Below, one piece after another: positions 34,549-47,261 of a stretch of DNA of 64,000 nt (position 1 is the stretch's first letter; the number at the start of each line of letters is the position of its first letter). The notes under the pieces were generated by a model. It saw only the letters and a program-made list of their open reading frames with translations. It was not told the origin of the DNA and ran no database searches. The position numbers were made by a program, and so were the translations under genes. The DNA is taken from NCBI GenBank assembly GCA_039090855.1, contig CM076997.1, positions 166,934,709 through 166,998,708 on the forward strand, in the 5' to 3' direction. The DNA is from Macrothele yani (taxonomy: Eukaryota > Arthropoda > Arachnida > Araneae > Macrothelidae).

Positions 34549-35204
34549 TTGTTTCATTTTTTGTTTTGCTATTTCATTCTTGTATCAAGCTTGTAACAAT
34601 TTACATTACACTTAACAAATTTTAAATGATGTTATGACTATGATTCACACGTTTTGACGTAAATATTTGTTAATTAAATGATTCCAATGAAGAAATGCTG
34701 CAATTAAATTTCGTACTTGCTAATGACGTTTCTAAAAACTTTCCAAAACCTTATAACCACAGTTTTTAAGGAACCGGAGGAATTTAAAATATGGGGAAAT
34801 TAACACGCAATTTTCAGCCTTATCAACAAATACAACTTGTAACACTGAAAGAATGCAAAATATATAAAGGGATTATTTCCACTACGACTCCGATAAGTAT
34901 GTTTAACAAACGAAATTTTTCCTAGCATTAGTTGTGCATATACAGTAAAGAGTTGACTGCAGACATTACGTTAAAAGTTTCACTTTAAAAAGTATAGTTA
35001 TGTTGAATCGAAGTGGGTAGCACTTCAATACCAGAACGTATTCAATACACAGAAGTAAAAGACGGACAAAAATGCATAAATATATCCGCTTCGTTCGGTA
35101 TGGATAAAATTTATTGAAATATCTTACTGACGCTGATGGGATTGATGTCAGAGAATAAGTAGGACACGCATAATTACCGAGCACAACAGATAGAACAAAA
35201 TATA
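34549..35204. other. No recognisable feature
   Basis: AT-rich non-coding DNA up to the next Tc1-like element. Confidence 0.5.
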
Positions 35205-35230
35205 CAGTCGTATCAGAATAATATGACCGC

Positions 35231-36461
35231 CTACCTAATAATGGGAATGACCACCCTTGGCCCGGATGACAGCGGCGAGACCACGTGGTATGGACACGAT
35301 GAGGCTACTGGAACTGCAGCAGACCACGCAGGTGCCGGAGGGGACGTGGTTGTGGGTATGCAAATGGAACTTTTTAATTCAAACATTGCCACTAGTGCTC
35401 TATGGGATTGAGGTGGGCCGATTTCGCCGGCCAAGTCAGATCGGATACATCGCTGTCGTGTTCCTGAAACCATTCACGCACCCCGTGAGCGACTTGTCAG
35501 GGAGCATTGTCCTGTAGGTAGACAACATCGCCACCAGGATAAACGTCCAACATGAATAAGTGCATGTGGTTAGCGAGGATGGACTTGTGGCCATCGGCGT
35601 TCTGGGACGCATTCCGTGGTAAATGCGGTTCAATGTCATACCAGGAAAACATCCGCCAGGCATGCACACTGCCACCGCCGGCCTGTACTTGACCGACAAG
35701 CGTGCCCGGTTGTTGGTTCTCGTGTGTCCGACGCCGTATCCGCCACCTCCCTTCACATCTGTGGAGAAGAATACTCGATGCCGCCCCTGTGGCGCAGTGG
35801 TCTAAGCGATGGCCTCTGATCATTCGTCCGAAAGAGGTCCGGGTTCGAATCCCGGTGAGGCATGGATGTTGTGTTTGTCTTACGGCACTGGTTCTCTCCC
35901 TTTCCTTGAACCAGTGACCCTAAATTAGGGACGGGCGACTGCTTATACCCGATTGAGTTGCTCACCGTGGTCGTTAAACTTTCAATCAAAAAAAAATACT
36001 CGATTAGTCGGAGAAGGCAACCTTCTCCTACTCTTCCACTGTCCAATGACGGTAGTCCCGTAAGTGTCGTTGCCGATGGACCTGGGTTAACATGGGCGCC
36101 TTGACGTAGCGTCGACTCCGGAGACCCATGCGTAGCAGGTTTTGGTTGAGTGTTATCGAGAACACGTAACTTGGTGCCCTAGCGTTCATTCCTATGGTCA
36201 ATTGCTGCACTGTTGCGCGTCGATTGCGTTTTACCCGTCGACGGAAACGACGTTTTTCCATTGGGGTCGATGGCCTTTGGGACCACTGTTATGACCGCGG
36301 GAGGTATTCGGTGTACCAGCGGTACATTCTTGGTACACCCATACAACAGCACTTCGCGAACAGCTCAAGAAGTCTGCTATTTCTGAGATGCCTTCACCTT
36401 TGACGCGGTAGCTGATGATCATTCCCTTTTGAACATCTGTCAAATCAATACCTCGGCCCAT
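35231..36461 (-). pseudogene. Tc1-like transposase, interrupted by SINE
   Basis: Minus strand: MGRGIDLTDVQKGMIISYRV near 36461 with helix-turn-helix (GISEIADFLSCSRSAVVWVYQE), then RRRVKRNRRATVQQL and LLRMGLRSRRYVKAPMLTQ. HWTVEE is followed by the first catalytic motif FSD with a stop in place of Glu, and exactly there the SINE begins. Beyond it come GGGSVHAWRMFSWYDIEPHL, YLQDNAP (second Asp) and, in another frame, EWFQEHDSDVSDLTWPAKSAHLNPIEH (Glu, about 35415). Frameshifts, stops and the SINE destroy it. Confidence 0.85.
35780..35994 (+). mobile_element. tRNA-derived SINE (family A)
   Basis: Head GCCGCCCCTGTGGCGCAGTG, box B GGGTTCGAATCC, body with GTTTGTCTTACGGCACTGG and CCTAAATTAGGGACGGGCG, end in A9. 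Target duplication AATACTCGAT at 35770-35779 and 35995-36004. It sits at the first catalytic codon of a Tc1-like transposase. Confidence 0.95.
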
Positions 36462-36610
36462 TGTCTTCCCTTGACGCATTATGTTTCATCTGCCCTGGCC
36501 GGCCGCTTATATTTCCGTGTGGTTCACCTTGACACGTGCACTCTCTGACGCGCATGGTGGGCTACACTGTGATTCCGGGCGTGGTCATATTATTCTGATA
36601 CGTCCGTGTA

Positions 36611-37149
36611 TATCTGACATGTTGTTTTATGTGTATCTACGTCATTTGCAAATATCCGCTCTTATGTTCTTTAAAATGCAATACTGTCTTTACAGCTATT
36701 TGTCATTGTAGCAGCAATTTCCCTGTTTAGTTCTTCAGCTTCATAAAAATTCATATTAAAATTGAGAGAACTTGTAGGGAAATACGGAAAGTGAAATGTT
36801 CCTTTGGCCATTATATTTGTTGATCTGAAAGGCAAGCAACCAAGAACACAGGGAAAAGATTAATTCACCTAAATTTAAAACAAACATGCGTGCTGTTAAT
36901 AATGGAATTAATGTACATAGTTGCAAATTACACGTGAAAGTTGAGGAATTGTACTCTTCATAATCCCGTTCCACTTCAGCATTGTGGCTGATGCGGTAAT
37001 ATCAGGTTAAGAAAAGCAGTTGCTTAGAACATGTTGTTTGGTGGTCATGTATCACCCTGTGTCAACATTAACAAGTTAGTAAAATCATGCAACGCATTAA
37101 GTTATAATACGCTTTCCAACATACCAGAAATCATTACTCAAGTTATCAC
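36611..37149. other. No recognisable feature
   Basis: AT-rich, short chance frames only. Confidence 0.5.
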
Positions 37150-37725
37150 TCAAGTTATGAGGATAATGGCTGTGGAAGAAATCCCAGTCCTAAGCCCTGA
37201 CCTTCGATCCCATTTCGATGATATTCTCCGAAATAACATGATAAAGTTTTGTTGCAATCGAAGCATTTTTACGTAAGTTATGATGCATAAGTACTATGGA
37301 GTAGATCCCGCTCCTGTGTCCAAACCTTAGACCCCATTTCGCCCATTTTCAATAAAATTCGTCCCCAGGAAAGCCGTACAACATATCAACAATTCAATCA
37401 AATCGAAACATTTTTACGTAAGTTATGACGCATAATAGATATGGAAGTGATTCCGCTCCTATGTTCTGACCTTTGACCCCATTTCGCCCATTTTCAATAG
37501 CGTTTGTTCCCAGTAGTTCCCTACCACATACTCAAATTTCATCGAAATCAAACCTTTTTTACGTTAGGTAGGATGCATAAAAGTAGTGGAGTAGATCCCG
37601 CTCTTATGTCCTGACTTTTGACCCCGTTTCGTTCACTTTCATTAGGGTTCCTTTCCAGGTGTTCCTTTACCACATACTATAATTTCATCGAAATCGAACG
37701 GTTTTTACGCGATTTATCGTGTGGA
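37150..37725. repeat. 145-bp tandem repeat, block 1 (about four units)
   Basis: ACG(T/C)AAGTTATGACGCATAA-like unit starts at 37271, 37416, 37561 and 37707 (145, 145, 146 bp apart), preceded by a shortened unit from about 37150. Each unit carries CCCGCTCCTATGTCCTGACC, TTTGACCCCATTTCG, CCCTACCACATACTA and TTTCATCGAAATCGAAC. The block ends in a variant TTATCGTGTGGACGGAC. Units are not open in one frame. Confidence 0.92.
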
Positions 37726-37738
37726 CGGACATACGCAC

Positions 37739-37912
37739 ACAACGCGTAACGTAATGAGGCAGATGGGTATCGCGACCATCTGCTCGCAAGAGTGTGACGT
37801 CATAAAACTTTATTATGATCCACAAACAACGCGTGATGTAATGAGACAGATGGCGTGACCGCGCGCCAACATTCTCAATCGCGAGAATGTGACGCCATAA
37901 GATTTCTAAGCG
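37739..37912. repeat. ~87-bp direct duplication between the two arrays
   Basis: ACAACGCGTAACGTAATGAG at 37739 recurs with two changes at 37826; both copies continue with GCAGATGG/ACAGATGG, a GCGACC-like word and GAGTGTGACGTCATAA / GAATGTGACGCCATAA. The second contains the hairpin ATTCTC-AATCGC-GAGAAT. Confidence 0.75.
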
Positions 37913-38112
37913 TGGGTAACATTAATGGGACGACGCCATGACACTAAAACTGTTATAATTCGGGGTGGTTATTTAACCCACTAAACGAATTTTCCTAAAG
38001 TAGAGGTCAAGCTAAATCGATTTTTAGTACCAGAAAACGGTAGGTCAACGACTTTTATCAAAATTCTTAGAGCCGTTTTCAAAATAAAATTTACATACAT
38101 ACAAGAAGTGCT

Positions 38113-38560
38113 CCTTTAATAGTATGGGATAAGAACGATGGAATGGATCCCTATCCTATGTCCTGAACTTTGACCCCATTTCGTTCGTTTTCAATAGGGT
38201 TCGTCCCCTGGTGGTTCCCTACGACATACTACAATTTCATCGAAATCGAACGATATGTACGCAAGTTATGACGCATAAGAGCAATGGAATGCATCCCGCT
38301 CCGTTGTCCTGACCTTTAACCCCACTTCACCCATTTTAAAGAGGGTTTCTTCCCAGGTGATTCCCTACCACATGTACGACTTTCATCGAAATCGAACCAT
38401 ATTTACGCAAGTTATGACGCATAAGGGCAATGGAATAGATCCCGTTCCTATGTCTTGACATTTGACCCCATTTCGTCCATATTCAATACGTTTCGTCTGC
38501 AGGTGGTCCCCTACCACATACTAAAATTTCATTGAAATCGAACCATTTTTCCGCGTGTTA
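38113..38560. repeat. 145-bp tandem repeat, block 2 (about three units)
   Basis: Unit starts at about 38113, 38259 and 38405, and a terminal variant at 38551 (all 146 bp apart). Same unit as block 1, same orientation, and the same kind of end (GTTATCGTG followed by GACGGACGGAC). 390 bp separate the blocks. Confidence 0.92.
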
Positions 38561-38599
38561 TCGTGCTGACAGACGGACGGACAAAGCTGGAGCATATGC

Positions 38600-39473
38600 T
38601 TCTTCAACCTACGGTTGGAAAGCGTAAAATACATCAGAAGCACAGGCTAGCAAGTTGGAGAAAAAATTAATTAACAGGATGCTGAAAATAAATAGTACCG
38701 AAAACAGAGCACCTATGCTGCAACAAAGAGATCCGGGTTAGTATTGTTGGTGACGATATCCAGAAAAATAATAAATACATTCAGAACTCTTAAATACCTA
38801 CAATCAGTATTGAAGAAAATGTAGACGGAAGGGAAGAATAACACAGTGAACGCGAGCTAAATAATTAGAGAAAATCATCGATAACTCTGATATACGCAGA
38901 AGACCGAAACAGTTGCTTTACCTAAACAAAGTATACCAGAAGGAAACTCTCGTATCATTAGTTTTCTAAGTATTGTTTTCTTAAGGAAGTGAATGACTTG
39001 CAACGAAAATCTAAGAATTGAGAGACACTGCACTTCTCAATTTAGAACCACTGGTTCCTCGGAATAAAGAGAGCATTGTCACAAATTCAACATATATGTC
39101 TTTATCATGGAGTGGAGCAAAGGTTCTTAAGGAGCCTTCATGGAGAATCACGGGGTCTCAAATCAGGGAAATATGTAGATGGAGTAAATCTTCCGTTTCA
39201 GGTCACCAAGTTTATCGATTCGAAATATTCCTATCGTAAAAATGTGCATGTAAGCATTCAATATTTCCATAGACAACTTACGCTCAACATTAGTTTTAAA
39301 GTATTTTAAGAAACCCTTTCCTAATTTTAATATTTCCGAAGGAGAAAAATACTTCCTCGTTCAATTCTGCGAACATTCGAAAGTTTAAAACTTTCCTATG
39401 GTCATTTCCTTACTAAAATGAATTTTAGGAAGACTTAAAAAGCTCGTAATTTTAAAAACTTATTTTGTTTCTT
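38600..39473. other. Mostly featureless; possible SINE scrap near 39035
   Basis: Only AATTTAGAACCACTGGTTCC with GAGAGC (39038-39075) recalls the body of SINE family A on the minus strand. The rest shows no structure I can name. Confidence 0.4.
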
Positions 39474-39680
39474 TAGGGACTTAACAACCACCATGAGCAA
39501 ATCTATGGGCTGCAAGCGTCGCCCGTTCCTAATTTAGGACAACTCAATCCAGGAGAGGGATAGAGATAATGCCGCAAAAAAAAAACACCACACGTGCCTC
39601 GGTTTGAACTCGAGCCCAGGTCACGCTGTTGAATGGTGAGAAGTCAACACTTAGAACTCTGTGCAACCGTAGCTCTAAAA
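39474..39680 (-). mobile_element. tRNA-derived SINE (family A), old copy
   Basis: Minus strand: GGACTTAACAACCACCATGA and CGTCGCCCGTTCCTAATTTA at the 3' half, degenerate box B (GGTTTGAACTCG, about 39600) and head. Many substitutions and an inserted A-run (about 39577-39587). Tail and target duplication not clear. Confidence 0.75.
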
Positions 39681-41151
39681 ACGTAATTTCATTGTTAGTG
39701 AAAAAAATTAAAAAAACCCTCGTTATCCACTTTTTTCCGGAAGCGTCAATTTTTGTTTGCAATAACATGCTCAAAACAAAGTAAACTAAAGGAATAAACA
39801 CCGCCCAGGTCTTCATTTTGACACTACTCTTCCCTCTAGAAATCATTTTTGTGCTTAAGACTTGAGAATTACTCCAAATAAACAGCGTTTTCTGGAAATT
39901 TCAAGATAGTCTTTCTTCTCATAATTTTATTTATCACACTTTTGTTGCTGGCAGTCATGCCCTGCGAGAAAGCTGCCATAAGACAATGGACACAAGAAAA
40001 ACTGAGAAAAATGGAACTTCGTACTTTTTTACAGAAGAAAAAAATATTTTTTTGTATTTGGAAATTTCATAGTTTTGTTTGCCTCCGTAAGAGAACTTGT
40101 GAATTTCCTGCATCGTGGTCCTATCTATTATGCATTTTTCAGAAACTATTTGTAACAGCGTATTTCCATCTCTTATTAAAATAGTCTCGGGATGAAATAC
40201 ATCTTTTTGTTTACAGCAATTGTTGGGTTTTCCTTTTTATTTTATTTTTTTATTTTCCGAATGTTACCAGAGCCACAATTTGATATTTTATATAAAAAAA
40301 TAGATAACGACGATTTTACTCACCACCTATGAACATTAATATTTCTAATTAGTAAGAATTTTCCAAGAAAAAAACATTAAGAGAAAGATGCCGATTGGGA
40401 AAATTTACAAAGATTTGAATGAAAGGATAAAAAGTTTTCTTCCTCTGAAAAAACATGAAAAGTACGGACATATTTATTCAAAAAAGGAAGAGTCATGCTT
40501 GCATATGTAATCCTCTATAATCCTATTGCAACTTGATTTTACCCATGTTACTCATTACTCATGATATCATTTCAGGTGTATTAGTCAAATTAAAAAACAG
40601 AGGATATGTCGTATGAGTTCATATTCCACCCCAGTGCTATTTCAGATCATCCCAGTATTATTTAAAGTCGACCCAGTTTTCGATTAGGTTTGAAACGTTA
40701 TCAAGAGTATGAACAGCTGACCACCCAAGAAAAGAATTGCATATTCCACATGAGGTCTTGTTGAAAAGACAGCGCGAGGAAAGTTTTCAGAAACATGTCT
40801 CCCCTTATGTTCAATGGCTTGTCTTGAAGAAATTTTAAGCAACGTTCTGCATTAAATTTGTCATCCAAAAATACTAGCTTTGCTTTAAGCTACACGACCG
40901 CTAGCTCAAAAGCAAACAATGCCATGAGCTGCAACGATTGTACTTCCTAGAAGCACTAGTGAACTAAGTTCAGCAGGTCTAACAATACAGCGTTAAGTAC
41001 GTTTTTTAGAAAGGTAAGGTACATCCATGAGTTTCTGAATGTTCACACTTCTCCATGTACGCACACTGCACTTTCAAGTGTCTCTGTTTAGAAGAAAGTT
41101 CATTTCATCAGTGAAACACATATGGTGAATAAATGTGTATATATAGATATC
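39681..41151. other. No recognisable feature
   Basis: AT-rich sequence; no motifs, ends or repeats that I can support. Confidence 0.5.
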
Positions 41152-42467
41152 AACATCATCATTGTGAACCATTAACAATCCGCTGCTGGACGAAGGTCTC
41201 CCCAAGTTTCCTCCACAACCGTCTGTCTTGTGCCAGTCTCCTCCATGTCACTCCCGAACACTTTCGAGTTTCATCCACCCATCTCCCATGTGGTCTTCTT
41301 CTGGGTCTTTTCCTGTCCCTTGGAATCCAATCTAAAATGTCGGCTGTCCATTGATGGTCTGTCCTACTAACAGTATGTCCAGCCCATTGCCATTTTAGGG
41401 ATTTAATTCTGATCATGATGTCTTCCACTCTTGTCATTTTTTGGATCCACGAGTTCCTCTTCTTATCTCTCCTGGATACACCATGCATGCATCTCTCCAT
41501 GTCTCTTTGAGTTGTCTGCAGTCTTTGTATGTCTCTTTTAGTTAAAGTCCATGTCTCTGCACTATACGTAAGCACTGGAAGGATTCATTGATCAAACACT
41601 TTTCTTTTAAGACATAATGGCATATTGCTCTTGAAAATTATGCTGTTTCTTCCAAAAGCTCTCCAGGCAAGTTTTGTACGCCGATTTATTTCTTCATGAA
41701 TGTGACCCTCACTTAAAATCTGTTGTCCAAGATAAAGCTACGTGTCTGTTATCTCCAGCTTTTCTCCATCAATCGATAAATCTTCATTTCTTGTAAAAGC
41801 ATTGAACATCACTTTTGTCTTCTGAAAGTTCATTTTTAATCCCACTTCTTTGCTCTTGTCAGCAAGTTCCTGGATCATACTCTGCAGCTCTGATGGGGCA
41901 GTTGCAAAAATGACTACGTCATCAGCAAAACGAAGGTGGGTTAGATAATCTCCATTCATCTTTATTCCTTTGTTTTCCCAGTTCAGTGATTGAAAGACAT
42001 TTTCCAATGTAGCATTAAAGAGCTTCGGAGATATGGTGTTACCTTGTCTCACTCCCTTTCCAATTTTTATGTGTTTTGTATTTTCAAACAGCCGAATCTT
42101 TGCAGTTGCATTTTCATAGATGTTATTAATAATATTAATGTATGCATCTTCAATACCGCAGGATTTCAGAGCCATTGTAACTGCTGATGGTTTCACCGAA
42201 TCAAAGGCCTTTTCATATTCGATAAGACTCGCACAATGGAAGTTCATATTCCCTCGCTCTTCCAATTAGTTCTCTCAGTACGTGGATATGATCTATTGTG
42301 CTATAGCCACTCCTGAATCCAGCTTGTTCTCTCGGTTGAGCCATGTCCAGTGTTACCTTCAAGCGGTGTGAAAGAACTTTAGTGAAGATTTTATAAACCA
42401 CTGATAGGAGGCTGATAGGTCTGTAGTTCCTGAGATCCTCAATGTCACCTTTTTTATGTAGCAGGAT
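41152..42467 (-). pseudogene. RTE copy E, 3' part only
   Basis: Minus-strand RTE sequence from the RT start (LLHKKGDIEDLRNYRPISLLSVVYKIF, 42467 down) through the active site FADD (about 41936-41925, intact) to the C-terminal region and the GATGATG end at 41152. Frameshifts lie near 42232 and 41740. The 5' 60% is missing: at 42468 the retroelement gives way abruptly to a 30-bp repeat. 5' truncation is usual for RTE; a junction with a minisatellite is not. Confidence 0.88.
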
Positions 42468-42930
42468 CCGGTAAAAAATGCAAGGAAAAAAGAAGTGCCG
42501 GTATGAAATACTAGGAAAGAAGAAATGCCGGTATGAAATACTTGGAAAAAGAAGTGCGGAATGAAATACCAGGAAGACAGAAGAGCCGGTGTGAAATACT
42601 AGGAAAAAGGAAGTGCCGGTATGAAATACTAGGAAAAAAGAAGCACCGGTATGAAATACCAGGAAGAAAGAAGAGCCGGAATGAAATACTAGGAAAAAAG
42701 AAGAGCCGGTATGAGATACTAGGAAAAAGGTAGTGCCGGTATGGAATACTAGGAAAAAGAAGCACCGGTATGAAATACTAGGAAAAAGAAGTGCCGGAAT
42801 GAAAGAATGAAATACTAGGAAAAAAGAAGTGCCTGTATAAAATACTAAGAAAAAAGAAGTGCCGGAATGAAATACTAGGAAAAAAGAAGTGCCAATATGA
42901 AATACTAGGAAAAAGAAGTGCCGGAATGCC
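42468..42930. repeat. 30-bp minisatellite, about 15 units
   Basis: Unit close to ATGAAATACTAGGAAAAAAG plus AAGTGCCGGT, with one-base indels and one unit enlarged by a partial duplication near 42800. Because 30 is a multiple of three, both strands stay open for long stretches (RYEILGKKKC-like on plus, FFLVFHTGTS-like on minus). That openness is a by-product of the period, not evidence of a gene. Confidence 0.95.
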
Positions 42931-44996
42931 ATATCAGCGTATACCGGCCCATTTCGTGCACTGACTACGAGCAAATTTGCATTTCCCATATGCAAAATAT
43001 CCAGGAACCTTAATCGACTTCTTCTTTACTAGCATTGTCTTTGACTTCTATCACAAAACTAGCTTCTGTAGATCTCTCTAAAGCCATCTCGACTGTTGAC
43101 CACTGATTCATATCTCTACAAAATCACTTTCTAAACATGTTGTATCTCAATGAAACTACCCGTGTGAAACAACGGTTCCACACAAAACATAAATTTCTCA
43201 GCCCCCCCCCCCCATCTTTTCTACAGTTGCTTACCTTCGGGGAAGCTTACAAAACTTATTTTATAGAGCTATACTTACGCCAGTGTGCCACAAATGCTGA
43301 TATCTAAAACTTCTAAAGATTTCAGGGGATATAATAGCTCTCTAGAAAATTCTTCTAAAGATCCGCTGGACGTATTAGATTATTTCAGTTATTGAATGGT
43401 CAGGCACTCAATGAGGATATATTTCTTTTGAAGGACAACATCTTACGTTCCCGTATATTTTATCATCAAATTCATTCATGCCAATTCAACATCATGCAGT
43501 TTATACTTATGCCTCTATTTTGATGTTATACGGTGAAGTATTATATAAGATCAACTACATTATTTCCTAATTGCCGCTATTCGGAGAATAAGCATTAGAC
43601 ATTACACTAATAAAAAAAGCCAGACACGAAAGTACTGGGTTTCCTTTTCCTTATGCGGCAACAGAGTTAACGAAGCGTCCTTGCTCTTGGGAAGGCATTC
43701 CTATACCATGTGGGGAAATTGTAAATACCTATCTCAAAACGAAAGTGTGAGGTTCATGGTGCAAGTCTTCCTGAGGGGATGAGAGATGATCAAAGTGAGA
43801 AAAAATCCGAACAAGTGAAGACGTTTCAGAGTACAGGAATGCCAAACGTTGAAAATGAAATACATAAAATAATAAAATGGAAAGTCGCTGTTTTTATCAG
43901 CTGCAGAAGTGATGTAAGCTTCAACGTGGCAATACGGAAATCCTTATTAACAGGAAGGAACGCTCACAAAAAAGTGGGGAATAAGGCAATAAAGAGAAAC
44001 AGGGTACAGTAACAAAGAAAAAAAAAGGTGCGGGCAAGAATCACATAAAAGATCAGAGAGAAAAGCAGGAAGATAAAAAAAGAAAACGAAAAGGAAAAAA
44101 ATACATCCAACAATCTCCTCACGTCCTCATTAGAAGGGAACGCAACATTATAAGGGAGCTCAGATGGTTTATCCCTCAATTCCAAAGTGAGAAAGTGGCT
44201 GTAGAAAGAACAACACGACACATCAAACATTACCTTTATTTCAACTGCAAATATTACACGTGAAGGAAATGGAAAGTATACAAGAAGTAGGATTTTGTTT
44301 CATAGTTTTACGTCATATGAAAGGCTGAGATGTTTATACTTGCACACAGAGAGAAAGCGTTATAACCACGGCAATGTAAAAGACTATGGCAGGGTATGAA
44401 ACAACAGAAATACTAAAAATAACGTAAAGGGTTTCCACTTCTCAGTACAGGGCATAAAATTGTTCCTCGGCAGTTTCTAAACTTTATCAGGATCGGAACT
44501 GAAACTGTGTTTCTTGTGGGCGAGAAACTCCATTGCAAGCCGGCGAGGAGCAATCTTTGGAACTACGTCTAAACCATAGATTATGAAGATTCACTTAACT
44601 AGATAAAATACTTTACTGGAAAACACCAAGGCAATCGAAGAGCATCCTTCCATTTGATATGGCCTTGTTAAAGTTCATGTAATTTTAGAACTCATAAAGT
44701 GACCCTTCGGTAATGTGCAGGGAAGCCAAATTACCGGTCCGCTGTTATTTTACTCAGACTGGGACACAACAATTGAATCCATTCATTAGACTGCTGGAAG
44801 TATGTCTCAGTTCTGATTATAACTGATTTCGTTCCACAAACACACAGATAGTGACACAGTGCGCAACTTCTGAAGGTGCAAATCGCAGTCTAAGAAGCTC
44901 TGTATTAAAAACATGTATGCACTCTTCCAACAAAATTATTATATCTCATTCTTCGAGAAACGGTGTACTTTGATGAAAATTCAAGAAGTTAATATA
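42931..44996. other. No recognisable gene
   Basis: Contains a C13 run (about 43203-43215) and a purine-rich stretch (44000-44110). No transposase, tRNA-like or paired-end signal. Confidence 0.5.
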
Positions 44997-46371
44997 GTCA
45001 TTTGCAAACGTTTAAGACCACTGTTGGTATTGAAAAGTTTCTTCCGATTGCATCAGCTACTGCCTGCATTGTTCAACTTCTTGTCGGTATGGCATCATCC
45101 TACAGCGGCAGCTGTTGATAAAGTTGGGGGAAGCGTCTAAGCGTCAATTTGATTTTAGTTTTCATGATGAGACATCTTTTACGTATTTTCTATATAGTGA
45201 ACAATGGGCAAAAAGGTGTCATTAAGTGTTACTCAGATGATACAAATAGTGACTTTATATCATGAAATATAGTCCAAACGTGACATAAGCAGAAAGGTGA
45301 ATTTGAGCAAGACTGGCATTCATAATACGATCATGAAACATCGAGGTACAGATGAATTTAGCAACCGAAAGAGAAGTAAGTGGACGTCCAAGAAAAACAA
45401 CTCCATGTGATGACAATACCATAAGGCGAATAGTACGCGTCGTCCGAGGGGTTCGTGCAAGACCATCAAGGTCTTTCTACATTCAAAACGGTCTGGTATT
45501 AATATCAGCACTGTTTCCCAAAGTCTTAGCAAAGAATTTGGATTAAAGTCTCATAAACCTGCACATATACCTAGACTAACCTCTGTCATGAAAAAGAAGG
45601 GACTTCAGTTTGCGAAGCATCATCAATCGTTGACGGCTGAAAATTGGAGTCAAGTTCTTTTTTCCGATGTATCAACTGTGCGTCAATTTGAATCACGTGA
45701 AGCACATTTTCGACGACTAAAAGGCAAAAGGTTTGATGAAAAATGCACCCTTAGCACCGTGATACATCCGCCGTGTCAGATGATATGGGGTGCTATGTCA
45801 GTGTCCGGTACTGCCTCATTATCCTTTTTGCCGACAGGCATTACCATGACTGGTCCTTTTTATATGGAAATGTTACGTGAGAAGCTGTTAACTCATTTGC
45901 AAGAGCACAGATGCACAATCTTTATGCATGATGGTGCTCCATGCCACAGATCAAAGACAGTGAAGGACTACCTGCAGATGAAAAACATAACTGTGCTTGA
46001 CTGGTTTGGTAATAATCCCTACCTTAATCCCATCGAAAACATTTGGACCATATTAAAAGACAAAGTAGCAGAAAAACAGCCATAAAATTCCCAAGCTTTG
46101 ATTGACGTGATGAAGTACGTGCTGTACAAAGACATTTCAAGAGACCACTGCAAATCCGTCATTGAGAGTATGCCACATTGTATTCTGTCCATTATGAAAA
46201 AATGTGGCCACAAACAATACGGATTTCAGTCTTTTTGTGTTCTGAAGAATATACGTATTCATCTGTGGTATCATTTTTCAAATATCTCTGACGAGTAATT
46301 AGCTGTCTTTTTGAAAATCTTAATTTTCAATAAATTGACCGGTGGTCTTAAACTTTTTGCAAATAACTGCG
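44997..46371 (+). mobile_element. Tc1-like element, ~1375 bp
   Basis: Ends share an inverted repeat of about 25 bp (ATTTGCAAA...GTTTAAGACCAC), with TA at 44995-44996 and 46372-46373. The left end has lost two or three terminal bases relative to the right. Confidence 0.85.
45204..46298 (+). pseudogene. Tc1-like DD34E transposase, lightly broken
   Basis: ATG 45204 opens MGKKVSLSVTQMIQIVTLYH. Most of the gene is in this one frame, with a stop at about 45270, a short excursion to the +1 frame around 45345-45475 (GRPRKTTPCDDNTIRRIVRVV) and a stop at 46083. DDE motifs: FSDVSTV (Asp present, usual Glu is Val), MHDGAPCHRSK and PYLNPIENIW with 34 residues between second Asp and Glu. The C-terminus runs to 46298 (SVIESMPHCILSIMKKCG). 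Confidence 0.87.
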
Positions 46372-46373
46372 TA

Positions 46374-47261
46374 TTCATTCTCAAATAACAACTAAAAAAT
46401 TCTATTTTTTCAGTATTTATTAGGAGGTACATCTGGATACATTCTCCCAGGTGCTAAATTATTATGTTTCTAGTTTTTGAATGAGCTGAAAGGCAAAGTA
46501 TGGGCAGCTTCATCTTTTCCAATTATAATGACAGGTAGACCAGAATAACGTGAAACATATACGTATGTTGGTTTGTCAAATATTTGAATCCTTGAATGAA
46601 GGCAGATTATAACAATGAATTCCGCTGGCTTTTGAATGCGATGTAAATGATCCCTTCCTTGTTGATTATGTTATCACAAACTGAGGTACGCTCTGATTTA
46701 TCAATTTAGGTTTTGATGACAGAATAATAGGCGAGAAAGTTTAATGGATTTCATTATTACTGATGACACTAAACCGTGAAAAGGGAGTTTCGTAAATACC
46801 TCGTTATTAGATGTACTCTTCATTATACTGTATCTCGATAATTAAAATAATCGGCGTCCCTTCCGGGAATGAGAGGCAATTTGTAATACGTTATCTCTCT
46901 TCATAAAATCTGCATATATCTCCAGAGATATGCATCCAGCTCTACAACCTAAAAACAATTCCTAATAAAACTGTTACTGCAAAACTTGTTTTAAATTGAA
47001 ATGAAAGAAACAAGGGCAAATTTTAAATTTATTTTGTGTAAGATTGCAGTTTAAATTCGCATAATTCATCAGGATCATTTAAGTCACAATAGTGATTTGT
47101 GTTGGTGTACGCCATCAATCATCAATGCGAAATTTTACCGTTGTGTTTTGTCAAGAGTCGTTTACAGCAGATCAGTGTTTCTACAAAATATCCTACATGG
47201 GAGAATTCACAAAATATGACTACACATTAGCTTAACAAACGCATACTGAATAGCTCGGACA
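46374..47261. other. No recognisable feature
   Basis: AT-rich non-coding DNA. Confidence 0.5.

Larger units (their letters stand above)
35205..36608 (-). mobile_element. Tc1-like element split by a SINE
   Basis: Ends share CGTATCAGAATAATATGACC as inverted repeats; TA at 35203-35204 and 36609-36610. Without the SINE and its target duplication it would be about 1180 bp. Confidence 0.92.

Noticed and set aside
37031..37276. 81-codon plus-strand frame
   Set aside because: It runs into the 145-bp repeat and has no domain-like pattern.
42213..42995. A 260-codon minus-strand frame that could be called a repeat protein
   Set aside because: Most of it is a 30-bp minisatellite, which stays open because 30 is divisible by three, and the rest is RTE reverse transcriptase. 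No start context or signal supports a gene.
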